DNA of 5,956 nucleotides from an uncultured Muribaculaceae bacterium (GCA_958439725.1 CAUBWJ010000068.1:1-5956); one strand, 5' to 3'. Positions 1 to 5,841 are shown, numbered from the stretch's first letter. Notes: generated from the letters alone by a model not told the origin. Program-made: numbers and translations.

Positions 1-116
1 CCGTTTATGGGGATATCACATTCTTATAAGGTAAATACGTTTTAGAGGAAAGTTAATTAGAATCACCACCAATCCACCTAAATCTTCCCGCTTATTTAAT
101 TCAAATCGCGGAGGTA

Positions 117-815
117 TTACACCGAATATCCCAGAAGGTCCAGAATCATTGGAGCCAGAAGTGCTGTGAAGAGCCCGTTGAGCGTAAGACCGATGGACGA
201 AAAAGCCCCGTAGCGTTCGCTGCGTTCCATAGCGGCGGAAGTACCCACGGCATGGGCTGCAGTGCCGATTGACAACCCTCCCGCAATAGGCGAATGAACA
301 TGACTCATCTTTACAATTCTAAAACCGGCCATGCCCCCAAAAATTCCGGTAGCCACAACCACCGCAGCCGTAAGAGGAGCGATACCCCCCATAGCACTTG
401 ATATTTCCATGGCAATAGGGGTAGTGACAGCCTTGGGGGCGAGCGAGATGACCACTTCGCGGGTGGCGCCGAACATCTCGGCAAGAAGCACCACGCTCAC
501 CACACCGGCCACGCATCCGGCAAGCTCCGACAGCAGAAGCGGAAGCAGCTGCCGTTTTATGGCCGAGAGCTGTTTGTAGAGAGGAACCCCGAGGGCCACC
601 ACAGCAGGCTTGAGCCAGAAGTCGATGTAGTCACCGCCCTGCTTGTAGGTATCGTAATCAATATCGCATAGCAGCAGAAATGCAATCATTGCGGCTATGG
701 CAATCAGAATAGGATTGAGCAACTTGATACCGGTGCGCCGCTGAAGGAGCTGTGCGCCGAGATAGAATCCGAAAGTGAGGGCTATAAGAAAATATTTGTT
801 TTGCAGGAAATCCAT
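117..815 (-). CDS. lrgB: LrgB/CidB-family membrane protein
   Basis: The 232-residue protein is highly hydrophobic with about six or seven membrane segments, close to the usual length of the LrgB family (about 230 residues). Family motifs are visible: LKPAVVALGVPLYK near residues 68-81, SLAPKAVTTPIAMEIS at 124-139 and GTAAHAVGTSAA at 184-195. Family members work with LrgA/CidA partners in the inner membrane. They were first described as holin/antiholin-like regulators of murein hydrolase activity, and some relatives transport small organic acids (the Bacillus pyruvate system PftAB, plant glycolate/glycerate PLGG1). The sequence does not say which role applies here. The start codon overlaps the lrgA stop in TAATG, so the two genes are surely cotranslated. 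Family assignment is firm; the substrate is unknown. Confidence 0.95.
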   Translation of the reverse strand: MDFLQNKYFLIALTFGFYLGAQLLQRRTGIKLLNPILIAIAAMIAFLLLCDIDYDTYKQGGDYIDFWLKPAVVALGVPLYKQLSAIKRQLLPLLLSELAGCVAGVVSVVLLAEMFGATREVVISLAPKAVTTPIAMEISSAMGGIAPLTAAVVVATGIFGGMAGFRIVKMSHVHSPIAGGLSIGTAAHAVGTSAAMERSERYGAFSSIGLTLNGLFTALLAPMILDLLGYSV

Positions 816-1183
816 TATTTCTTAGTTTTTTTATGAGCCAATTTGACAGAAGCAGAGCGTGTAAGCTGATGCACCCAACCTGTTACAGCAATAATTATGA
901 CTGTGCTTATGATAGTGGAGCATACAATAGGCACCCACTGCGTGGCAATAAGGCCAAGACAGTTCATGAGACCGATACCGGCAGGCACAAAAAAGAAGCC
1001 GAGATTATGAACCAGGAATCCCGACAGTTTGTCAACCCATCTCAGTTTCACAACGCCTAATTTGAGTGAGGCGCACAGCAGCACCATACCGATAATGCTT
1101 GAAGGGACCGGAATACCGGTGAATCTGACCAGCAACTCGCCAGCCACAAGAAATGCAAATAAAACACCAAATTGTAATATCAT
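815..1183 (-). CDS. lrgA: LrgA/CidA-family holin-like membrane protein
   Basis: The protein has 122 residues and about four predicted membrane segments, typical of the CidA/LrgA family. Two family signatures are clear: PVPSSIIGMVLL at residues 25-36 and FFVPAGIGLM at 64-73. The C-terminal tail is basic (HKKTKK), suggesting a cytoplasmic end. It is the first gene of a two-gene operon with lrgB, joined by a one-base TAATG overlap. The chosen ATG is preceded by an AT-rich leader without a Shine-Dalgarno motif, which is normal in Bacteroidetes. A candidate promoter lies about 25 bases upstream. Its function is by family only: a partner of LrgB in a membrane complex, classically tied to autolysis control and more recently to transport of pyruvate or similar acids in some bacteria. 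No two-component regulator (LytSR) is seen next to it. Confidence 0.93.
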   Translation of the reverse strand: MILQFGVLFAFLVAGELLVRFTGIPVPSSIIGMVLLCASLKLGVVKLRWVDKLSGFLVHNLGFFFVPAGIGLMNCLGLIATQWVPIVCSTIISTVIIIAVTGWVHQLTRSASVKLAHKKTKK

Positions 1184-1205
1184 AATGTCAATTGAAATTT
1201 CCCCG

Positions 1206-1213
1206 CAAAATTA
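1206..1213 (-). promoter_or_regulatory. Candidate -7 box of the lrgAB promoter
   Basis: On the minus strand this reads TAATTTTG, an exact match to the Bacteroidetes -7 consensus TAnnTTTG. The start codon of lrgA is about 23 bases downstream, leaving a short plausible leader. The -33 element is poor: the nearest candidate is TTAG about 21 bases upstream, against the consensus TTTG. It sits in the gap between lrgA and the end of the upstream kinase-like gene, where a promoter is expected. Confidence 0.5.
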
Positions 1214-1284
1214 CCCATAATGCAGGAATTTCCACTAATCTCATGCCTTAATATGAACATATACGAGGCTGCTGCCATGCGGAA

Positions 1285-1314
1285 AGTACAAATTTTTTAC
1301 GAAAGGTTTGTACT
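1285..1314 (-). terminator. Inverted repeat after the kinase-like gene, possible terminator
   Basis: A perfect 8-bp inverted repeat (agtacaaa / tttgtact, 14-base loop) begins two bases after the stop codon of the kinase-like gene. Its position fits a terminator separating that operon from lrgAB. The stem is AT-rich, the loop rather than the downstream flank holds the homopolymer run, and there is no clear U-tract after it. It may therefore be a weak terminator, an mRNA 3'-end stabiliser or an operator. Confidence 0.35.
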
Positions 1315-1315
1315 G

Positions 1316-1816
1316 CTATATAAGGGTTTCTAAATTTGCGATGAAATTGTCAGATTCTGCTCTTGAACGGAATGTAAACACATTGACGTCCTTTCTCCTC
1401 CCGCTAAGCAGATTCCGGATAACCGGGAGTTGTAGTTTAGGAAAATCGACAATCCATTGCCGGAATTCCGGGTTCATTTCATTATCGGTCCAAGGCATAT
1501 CCTCACGCCTTTTGCCCAAACGTTCCTCCGCCCCGGCCAGACATAAGTCCAATGGCAGGTCAAATAAGAAAACCGTATCACAACTATCCAATCTCATTGG
1601 TAGCGTATGAAGATAATTGCCGTCTAAAATCCATTTATCCCCACACATGATTTCTTGCAGGCGCTCTGCAAATTCAGCTCTGGAAAGTGTGGTTCTGTCA
1701 GGCAAATGCCATATCATGTCAAGGTAATGCAAGGGCAGACCGGTCTTTGCCGAAAGTTTTCTTGAAAAGATACTTTTACCCGCTCCGGGGCAACCTATGA
1801 CAATGACTTTCTTCAT
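1316..1816 (-). CDS. P-loop adenylate-kinase-like protein (FlaR/topology-modulation type)
   Basis: The 166-residue protein begins with a Walker A motif, GCPGAGKS at residues 8-15, straight after the first beta strand. It continues with YLDMIWHLPD (31-40), KWILDGNY (61-68), TVFLFDLP (81-88) and KRREDMPW (102-109). This pattern and length match the small kinases grouped with adenylate kinases and annotated as DNA topology modulation protein FlaR or AAA-family ATPase. They are expected to bind ATP and phosphorylate an unknown small substrate. The historical link to DNA topology does not rest on biochemistry. The ATG overlaps the stop of the upstream DJ-1-family gene by four bases (ATGA), so translation is coupled and the gene has no promoter of its own. 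The protein looks complete. Family assignment is strong; the substrate is unknown. Confidence 0.9.
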   Translation of the reverse strand: MKKVIVIGCPGAGKSIFSRKLSAKTGLPLHYLDMIWHLPDRTTLSRAEFAERLQEIMCGDKWILDGNYLHTLPMRLDSCDTVFLFDLPLDLCLAGAEERLGKRREDMPWTDNEMNPEFRQWIVDFPKLQLPVIRNLLSGRRKDVNVFTFRSRAESDNFIANLETLI

Positions 1817-2424
1817 TCGGCCGGGAACAGGCTACAGAATCCATGCTTGTTGAACTGATAGTACATTTCGATACGTTCGGGCGTGTCGTTTTCGAGCTGC
1901 AAAAGAAGCTCACGTGCAAATTCGAGAGTTGCCGAGCCGTTGGCCGTCACTATATTCCTGTCGCTGACTGCCTGCGCATGCACGTATCCGTCGGGATTGG
2001 TATAGTTTTCACCTCCCCACAGTTTCAATTGCTCAGGCCCGTTACCGGTATGCCTCACATTATTGAGCAATCCGCATTTTGCCATGAACGAAGCGCCGTT
2101 GCAGATCGCACCGACTATTTTACCATTCTCAACGGCCTGCTTTACTATCGGCATCACGCGTTCCGCAACCGGCATGCTCCAGCCAAAGCCTCCTATCAGC
2201 ACCAATGCAGCATAATCATCCGGCATAGTGTCGAATGAATAATCAGGCAACGTCCTGAAGCCGCCGATGGACTTTACCGGCTCCAGCGTGGGAGCCACAA
2301 CCTTGTTGACATATCGCGGATGCTCCTTCAGTGCATACTCGTCGGATGCGATAGCCTGCGAGAGATACACAGCCTCATGTGCCGCATAGTCGGGCAGGAG
2401 AATATAAAGAATTTCGTTGCTCAT
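1813..2424 (-). CDS. DJ-1/PfpI-family (class I glutamine amidotransferase-like) protein
   Basis: The 203-residue protein has the DJ-1/PfpI fold signature. The nucleophile elbow is AICNGASFM, with Cys108 as the likely catalytic residue. GGFGW lies at 78-82, and His125 in RHTGN is a possible partner. An acidic residue near the N terminus (Glu17 in AAHEAVYL) sits where DJ-1-family proteins carry the glutamate that contacts the cysteine. Relatives act as chaperones, proteases, glyoxalase- or deglycase-like enzymes, or amidases, so a precise activity cannot be named. The general layout resembles the YoaZ-like type 1 glutamine amidotransferase-like group. It is the first gene of an operon with the P-loop kinase-like gene (ATGA overlap) and has a well-matched Bacteroidetes promoter with a leader of about 40 bases. 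An AAAGGAA stretch lies directly before the ATG. Confidence 0.92.
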   Translation of the reverse strand: MSNEILYILLPDYAAHEAVYLSQAIASDEYALKEHPRYVNKVVAPTLEPVKSIGGFRTLPDYSFDTMPDDYAALVLIGGFGWSMPVAERVMPIVKQAVENGKIVGAICNGASFMAKCGLLNNVRHTGNGPEQLKLWGGENYTNPDGYVHAQAVSDRNIVTANGSATLEFARELLLQLENDTPERIEMYYQFNKHGFCSLFPAE

Positions 2425-2471
2425 TTCCTTTACATTTTACGTTCCTAAAAACACGCATAGCGCATTATCCA

Positions 2472-2503
2472 CAAATGTAGCAAATCTGCTCTCCATCCAC
2501 AAA
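2472..2503 (-). promoter_or_regulatory. Bacteroidetes-type promoter of the DJ-1/kinase-like operon
   Basis: On the minus strand TTTG (2503-2500) is followed after 20 bases by TACATTTG (2479-2472). This is a near-perfect match to the primary sigma-factor promoter of Bacteroidetes (TTTG, about 19-20 bases, TAnnTTTG). Transcription would begin a few bases after 2472, giving a leader of roughly 40 bases to the ATG at 2424. It lies in the 137-base gap downstream of kup. Confidence 0.75.
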
Positions 2504-2561
2504 TTCCCGGCGCGCTTACCCCCTGGGGCCTCCCTTTTCGCGCTCGAATCAAAAGTGCGAT

Positions 2562-4514
2562 TCATTCCTGATTTCTCTTGATTCTTATTTCCGTACCGCT
2601 CCGGATTACCAACGGCACCGTCTCAACAGTGACCACGCTTGTATCCAGCCCCAGAGACTTCTCTGCCGTCACTGATAGATGCCGCAGTGTCTCATAAGCC
2701 GTCAGTATCTTGCGTTCATAAGCATTGCAGATGCTTACGGGAGAGAACACCCGGTGAATAAGCACAAACCGGAAATCGCCCGCTATTCCATACCGCCTCA
2801 TAGACGGATACTTACTTGTCAGCGAAAGGTCGCCTGACGCCACAAGATCTTCCACAATCTGCCTCAAAAACACGTTGATCCGCGGCTGCACCTTGAAGCC
2901 GAATCTTACGGTTACCAGAAAAATCGCATCCCTGACCATCGTGTCCACGGAATAATCCAGCGTATAGGGCATGTCGGTGTGCTCTATGCGGATAATCCAG
3001 TAATGGTCGGCCCTTTTAGGCTGTTTGTTTATTATCGAATACAGCAATTTGCTTTCCACCATATTCTTCGTCGGCGAAAAGCTGATATACACCACATTCG
3101 ACGCATAGCGCGGTATCTCTTCATCATTCCTTATGGCACTCACTATGTCTATGTAGTCAGGGAAATATTTATAATCCACATGGCTGCGGTGGAATGAGCG
3201 ACCTTTGCTCCACACAAACATTATGCAGAACAGCCCGCAGGCTATCACAACCGTAAACCAGCCGCCATGCACAAACTTGAACATATTGGCAGCGAAAAAG
3301 GCCCCTTCGAGCAGGCAGAACACCATGAAAAAAGACGAAGTGAGCCACGCAGGCATTCCTATATTCTTCATATACCGCCACAGCAGTATTGTCGTTGCCA
3401 GCATTGTTATGGTAATGGCGAGTCCGTATGCGGCTTCCATGCGGCCCGACGACTGGAACAACAGCACCGTGCCGACGCACCCTACATACAGAAACAGATT
3501 TATGCCCGGCACATACAGCTGTCCCTTGACATTTCCCGTATAGTTAATCTTCATCCTTGGCCAGATATCGAGATTCACGGCCTCGCCTATCAGGGAAAAC
3601 ACACCGCTTATCAGCGCCTGACTTGCAATTATGGCGGCCACGGTAGCTATGACTATACCCACGCCCAGAAAGCCGGTAGGCATCATTCCGTAGAATGGAT
3701 TCACTTCCCCGTCAATCGATCCGGCATGAGCCAGAATCCATGCACCCTGCCCGAGATAATTGAGAATAAGCATGACTTTGACAAAAAGCCAGCTGAAAGT
3801 AATATTGTAGCGGCCGCAGTGCCCCAGATCGGCATACAGTGCCTCCGCGCCCGTGGTGCAGAGAAACACTGCTCCGAGTATCAGCATCCACTCAGGGCTT
3901 GAAATAATCAGCCTTATCGCATAATAGGGGTTAAAGGCCTTGAATATTCCCAAGTCACTCCACACATTCATCAGTCCGAGAATGCCGAGCATCAGAAACC
4001 ACACGAGCATCACCGGACCAAAGAACCGCCCGATCTTCGACGATCCCGAACGCTGCACAAAGAACACCATGGTTATTATCACCAGCACAATCGGCACCAC
4101 CGGTGTCGCTACATATAATGACCGCAACCCTTCCACCGCCGATGTGACTGTCACCGCCGGCGTTATTATCCCGTCGGCGAGCATCGCGCTCGCTCCGATA
4201 GCCGCCACAACAAACGGCCAGCCGCTTGTCCCGGTCTTCTTCACCAGCGAAAAAAGAGCCATAATGCCCCCCTCCCCGTTATTGTCGGCGCGGAGAGCCA
4301 CCGTCACATATTTGATCGTGGTCTGAAGCGTGAGAGTCCAAATCACACACGACACCGCTCCGATAATATAATCCCGGTCAAACTCAGGGCTGACACTCAG
4401 AATAGCCTTCATCACATAGAGCGGCGACGTCCCGATATCGCCAAACACTATCCCTATAGCGACGAGCAGTCCCGCCGCACTCAAACCCGTAATCCTATTA
4501 CCCTTCCGCCTCAT
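2562..4514 (-). CDS. kup: Kup-family low-affinity K+ uptake transporter
   Basis: The 650-residue protein is a full-length member of the KUP/HAK/KT family (E. coli Kup has 622 residues). It should import K+ with protons across the inner membrane. An N-terminal part of about 12 membrane segments runs to about residue 435, followed by a soluble cytoplasmic C-terminal domain. Family motifs are intact: VFGDIGTSPLYV at 23-34, ADNNGEGGIMALF at 76-88, LADGIITPAVTVTSAVEGL at 112-130, TGAEALYADLGHCGR at 221-235 and NYLGQGAW at 252-259. The gene stands alone. Its start is preceded by GAGGAGG with only one base before the ATG, an unusually tight spacing, but no other in-frame ATG fits the family N terminus. 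The leader is atypical, with G-runs and repeats described separately. Downstream there is only a weak 5-bp hairpin around the stop codon and no clear intrinsic terminator. Confidence 0.96.
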   Translation of the reverse strand: MRRKGNRITGLSAAGLLVAIGIVFGDIGTSPLYVMKAILSVSPEFDRDYIIGAVSCVIWTLTLQTTIKYVTVALRADNNGEGGIMALFSLVKKTGTSGWPFVVAAIGASAMLADGIITPAVTVTSAVEGLRSLYVATPVVPIVLVIITMVFFVQRSGSSKIGRFFGPVMLVWFLMLGILGLMNVWSDLGIFKAFNPYYAIRLIISSPEWMLILGAVFLCTTGAEALYADLGHCGRYNITFSWLFVKVMLILNYLGQGAWILAHAGSIDGEVNPFYGMMPTGFLGVGIVIATVAAIIASQALISGVFSLIGEAVNLDIWPRMKINYTGNVKGQLYVPGINLFLYVGCVGTVLLFQSSGRMEAAYGLAITITMLATTILLWRYMKNIGMPAWLTSSFFMVFCLLEGAFFAANMFKFVHGGWFTVVIACGLFCIMFVWSKGRSFHRSHVDYKYFPDYIDIVSAIRNDEEIPRYASNVVYISFSPTKNMVESKLLYSIINKQPKRADHYWIIRIEHTDMPYTLDYSVDTMVRDAIFLVTVRFGFKVQPRINVFLRQIVEDLVASGDLSLTSKYPSMRRYGIAGDFRFVLIHRVFSPVSICNAYERKILTAYETLRHLSVTAEKSLGLDTSVVTVETVPLVIRSGTEIRIKRNQE

Positions 4515-4515
4515 T

Positions 4516-4522
4516 CCTCCTC
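4516..4522 (-). promoter_or_regulatory. Unusually close Shine-Dalgarno-like motif of kup
   Basis: The minus strand reads GAGGAGG, then a single A, then the ATG of kup. The motif is a strong anti-16S match, rare in Bacteroidetes leaders, but its spacing is far shorter than the usual 5-8 bases. It may reflect the general purine bias of this leader, or mark an ATG that is used inefficiently. Confidence 0.35.
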
Positions 4523-4539
4523 AAAATAAACAGTTGCAT

Positions 4540-4585
4540 AATCTCAACATACTCACAAATCTCAACATAATTGCTAAATCTCAAC
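4540..4585 (-). repeat. Three spaced copies of GTTGAGATT in the kup leader
   Basis: Read on the plus strand, AATCTCAAC occurs at 4540-4548, 4558-4566 and 4577-4585, with periods of 18 and 19 bases. The first two copies extend to AATCTCAACAT. The array ends 25 bases before the kup start codon. Identical cores at near-regular spacing suggest binding sites for a DNA- or RNA-binding regulator, but no known regulon motif is recognised. Confidence 0.7.
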
Positions 4586-4598
4586 CTAAAAACACCAA

Positions 4599-4691
4599 CC
4601 CCACCCCATAAGTTTGCCCCAGCCCCTTCCATCTTCTCCCCCTCGTCACTCCCACGTCTCCCATACCTCCCCAATTCCACCTCCTCACCCC
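4599..4691 (-). promoter_or_regulatory. Cluster of G-runs (potential G-quadruplexes) upstream of kup
   Basis: On the kup-sense strand nine runs of three to five G occur here, at plus-strand positions 4599-4602, 4604-4607, 4617-4620, 4623-4626, 4638-4642, 4651-4653, 4660-4662, 4669-4672 and 4688-4691. The four nearest kup have loops of 2, 9 and 1 bases, and a second set at 4638-4672 has loops of 6, 6 and 8. Some loops exceed the strict seven-base rule, so folding is plausible but not certain. Whether this is leader RNA or promoter DNA depends on an unmapped start site. Confidence 0.5.
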
Positions 4692-4870
4692 AGAACACTT
4701 TCCAGAATAAAATGAAGATTAGCCATAGACTAAGCGGTCCCGACAAAGAGACTGTCAAACATCTCCAACGCTCACCTCCCATGCTACAAATCAAGAAGAG
4801 ATGAAATATTCTGTCTCAACAACGGACACTTCCAACCCATAGAAATATTTTATACCCCAATTCCAATGTC

Positions 4871-4906
4871 AAGGCTGTGTGATAACCTTCATTATCACAC
4901 AGCCTT
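4871..4906 (-). terminator. Perfect 15-bp hairpin after the two small genes, probable terminator
   Basis: The arms aaggctgtgtgataa (4871-4885) and ttatcacacagcctt (4892-4906) are exact reverse complements around a 6-base loop. The hairpin lies about 20 bases past the stop of the second small gene, the expected place for a transcription terminator on the minus strand. There is no U-run after the stem on either strand, so it is not a textbook intrinsic terminator. It could instead block exonucleases or be a mobile-element remnant. Confidence 0.5.
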
Positions 4907-4927
4907 AACATATATCATGGTGACTAA

Positions 4928-5203
4928 TTACAAATTATTTGAATACAATTCGATATCGTTCTGAAGTTGTTTGCATATTTTATCGAAAACGATCTTTCCC
5001 AATTCGGCTTTTCGATATTGCGAAGTCTCTTCAAGCAGATTGCAATTCTCAAGGACATGGTGTTTTACATATTCATACGTTTTTTTCTCGCTCTGGATTA
5101 TGAAGTCATTAATAACATTAGTTTTGTATATTATTTCATCAAAAAGATAGTATGCGGTAAACAGCATCTTTGTATTAGCTGCCATTGGCATATCATCCTC
5201 CAT
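4928..5203 (-). CDS. Small hypothetical protein, second of a coupled pair
   Basis: I do not recognise this protein. From the ATG at 5203 it has 91 residues, and from the ATG at 5191 it has 87. The later start is attractive because GGAGG (5201-5197) lies five bases before it. The body looks helical, soluble and rich in charged and aromatic residues (YYLFDEIIYKTN, QSEKKTYEYVKHHV, DKICKQLQNDIELY), with no signal peptide or membrane segment. The open frame continues upstream to 5356, but that part overlaps the preceding gene and reads as low-quality Leu/Phe/Met-rich sequence, so I exclude it. Its start overlaps the stop of the upstream gene (ATGGAGGATGA), which points to translational coupling and a functional partnership. 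Base composition is AT-richer than in kup or lrgAB. Confidence 0.65.
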   Translation of the reverse strand: MEDDMPMAANTKMLFTAYYLFDEIIYKTNVINDFIIQSEKKTYEYVKHHVLENCNLLEETSQYRKAELGKIVFDKICKQLQNDIELYSNNL

Positions 5204-5531
5204 GAGTAATCGGCATCTCTTCGATAATCTCATTACCATGAACCATTGTAGTTTGAGAAACCTCTGCTCGTTCATCTTTATGATAAAAAGCCGATAATAG
5301 TCTAAATTGAGCAAGAGGAAATTCCCGTCCAAAATCATTATCAAAAACTTGAACAAAGATTGTCCCGTTGTTAGATACGCGCATTATGCTTGCCGACGCA
5401 TTAGAAAGTATTGAAGTTTTTTCGGTTCGTTCTTCAACCGCATTAACATAATGACTGATTTCAACTATAATTTTATTGAAATCAGTCATAAATGTCCCAC
5501 CTTCACTGATTTGTTTTATCGATACTGTCAT
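5193..5531 (-). CDS. Small hypothetical protein, first of a coupled pair
   Basis: The frame encodes 112 residues from the ATG at 5531; an alternative start is Met15 at 5489, giving 98. I do not recognise a family. It looks like a soluble mixed alpha/beta protein: a helix-like VEISHYVNAVEERTEK, then strands around SIMRVSNNGTIFVQVFDNDF, then FPLAQFRLLSAFYHKDER. There is no signal peptide or membrane segment. The 5531 start has an A-rich leader typical of Bacteroidetes. Met15 has a GGTGGG motif seven bases upstream but lies inside a perfect 14-bp inverted repeat. The gene overlaps the next one at ATGGAGGATGA and follows a terminator on its upstream side, so the pair forms its own unit. No clear consensus promoter is visible in the 80 bases before it. 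Low GC suggests acquisition by transfer, but that is inference. Confidence 0.65.
   Translation of the reverse strand: MTVSIKQISEGGTFMTDFNKIIVEISHYVNAVEERTEKTSILSNASASIMRVSNNGTIFVQVFDNDFGREFPLAQFRLLSAFYHKDERAEVSQTTMVHGNEIIEEMPITHGG
5451..5489. repeat. Perfect 14-bp inverted repeat inside the first small gene
   Basis: The arms atgactgatttcaa (5451-5464) and ttgaaatcagtcat (5476-5489) are exact reverse complements around an 11-base AT-rich loop. In the gene's mRNA the 5' arm begins exactly at the Met15 ATG, so the hairpin would bury that codon. If translation starts at 5531 instead, the hairpin covers codons 15-27. Confidence 0.8.
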
Positions 5532-5611
5532 TGTTTGTTGTGCCGTTTAATCTGTTGGCACCTCAGGTTAATTGTGGTTTACTTATTTCCAAGTAGCCCA
5601 ACTCAGAAAAT

Positions 5612-5800
5612 AAATAAAAAAAGAGGCGTGGGCTGCTATGCCACGCCTTTACGGATAGGTGGTAGGAATACCTGTATATGAAGATGTGGAAATAACAGCT
5701 CCACGCCTTATGGCATGAAGTCTGTCATGACTTTCTCTTGCATATACTTGGATGTAAGTTTCCTACGCTTTATCCGTACAAGCAGAAGACATAACTTATT
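5612..5800 (-). ncRNA. Candidate structured small RNA ending at an intrinsic terminator
   Basis: Immediately before the terminator, the minus strand can fold into a long irregular hairpin. Closing helix tacggata 5650-5657 pairs with 5771-5778 (8 bp). After a 4x4 internal loop, gtaggaa 5662-5668 pairs with 5760-5766 (7 bp). After an asymmetric loop, gtatatg 5674-5680 pairs with 5741-5747 (7 bp), then aaga 5681-5684 with 5736-5739. The apex can hold two small hairpins (5686-5704 and 5714-5729). A long interrupted duplex of about 130 nt followed by a terminator, with no open reading frame, is typical of a stable small RNA. The shape is loosely like 6S RNA, but I see no decisive 6S signature and do not assign it. 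The 5' end is not determined: a candidate promoter would start it near 5835, while the structure itself begins at 5778. Confidence 0.55.
5615..5648 (-). terminator. Intrinsic terminator, minus strand
   Basis: On the minus strand an 8-bp GC-rich stem (AGGCGTGG / CCACGCCT, 9-base loop, plus-strand 5624-5631 and 5641-5648) is followed after one C by seven T and further T-rich sequence. This is a textbook Rho-independent terminator for transcription coming from the right. There is no T-run on the other strand. It must end something lying between here and the right edge or beyond, and it insulates the two small genes on its left. Confidence 0.85.
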
Positions 5801-5841
5801 TTGTGCTTATAGTCATAACTATATTGAATAGCAGTACGTTA

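Larger units (their letters stand above)
4515..4927. other. 413-base gap upstream of kup with no credible gene
   Basis: No reading frame here looks like a protein. The longest, on the minus strand over 4794-4498, overlaps the kup start and owes its Gly/Glu/Trp-rich translation to base skew. About 4590-4700 is strongly skewed: the plus strand is C-rich and almost lacks G, so the kup-sense strand is purine- and G-run-rich. The gap holds the repeat triplet, the G-runs and, at its right end, a 15-bp hairpin, each listed separately. I found no good TTTG/TAnnTTTG promoter pair for kup. Confidence 0.7.

Noticed and set aside
1843..2238. A 131-codon plus-strand frame antisense to the DJ-1-family gene.
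   Set aside because: It is a shadow of a well-supported gene, with no family resemblance and no promoter.
3267..3902. A 211-codon plus-strand frame antisense to kup.
   Set aside because: It is His/Gln/Arg-rich and lies opposite conserved Kup membrane segments, as expected for a shadow frame.
4540..4585. The three short repeats as a CRISPR array.
   Set aside because: The 9-11 base repeats with spacers of about 9 bases are far too short, and no cas gene is present.
4498..4794. A 98-codon minus-strand frame overlapping the start of kup.
   Set aside because: Its Gly/Glu/Trp-rich low-complexity translation reflects the purine skew of the region, it overlaps kup in another frame and it has no recognisable domain.
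5193..5203. A frameshift splitting one ancestral gene into the two small frames.
   Set aside because: The overlap is a neat stop-start junction with an embedded ribosome binding site, as in coupled genes. It cannot be fully excluded without homologues.
5204..5356. N-terminal extension of the second small gene to the ATG at 5356.
   Set aside because: It lies wholly inside the first small gene in another frame and reads as Leu/Phe/Met-rich shadow sequence. Starts at 5203 or 5191 with GGAGG upstream fit better.
5451..5681. A 76-codon plus-strand frame starting MTDFN.
   Set aside because: Its start is created by the palindrome in the real gene, and it runs through the terminator and structured region.
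5612..5800. tmRNA, RNase P RNA or SRP RNA.
   Set aside because: There is no tRNA-like 3' end or tag frame, no RNase P core motifs, and no SRP GGAA-type apical motif in the expected context.
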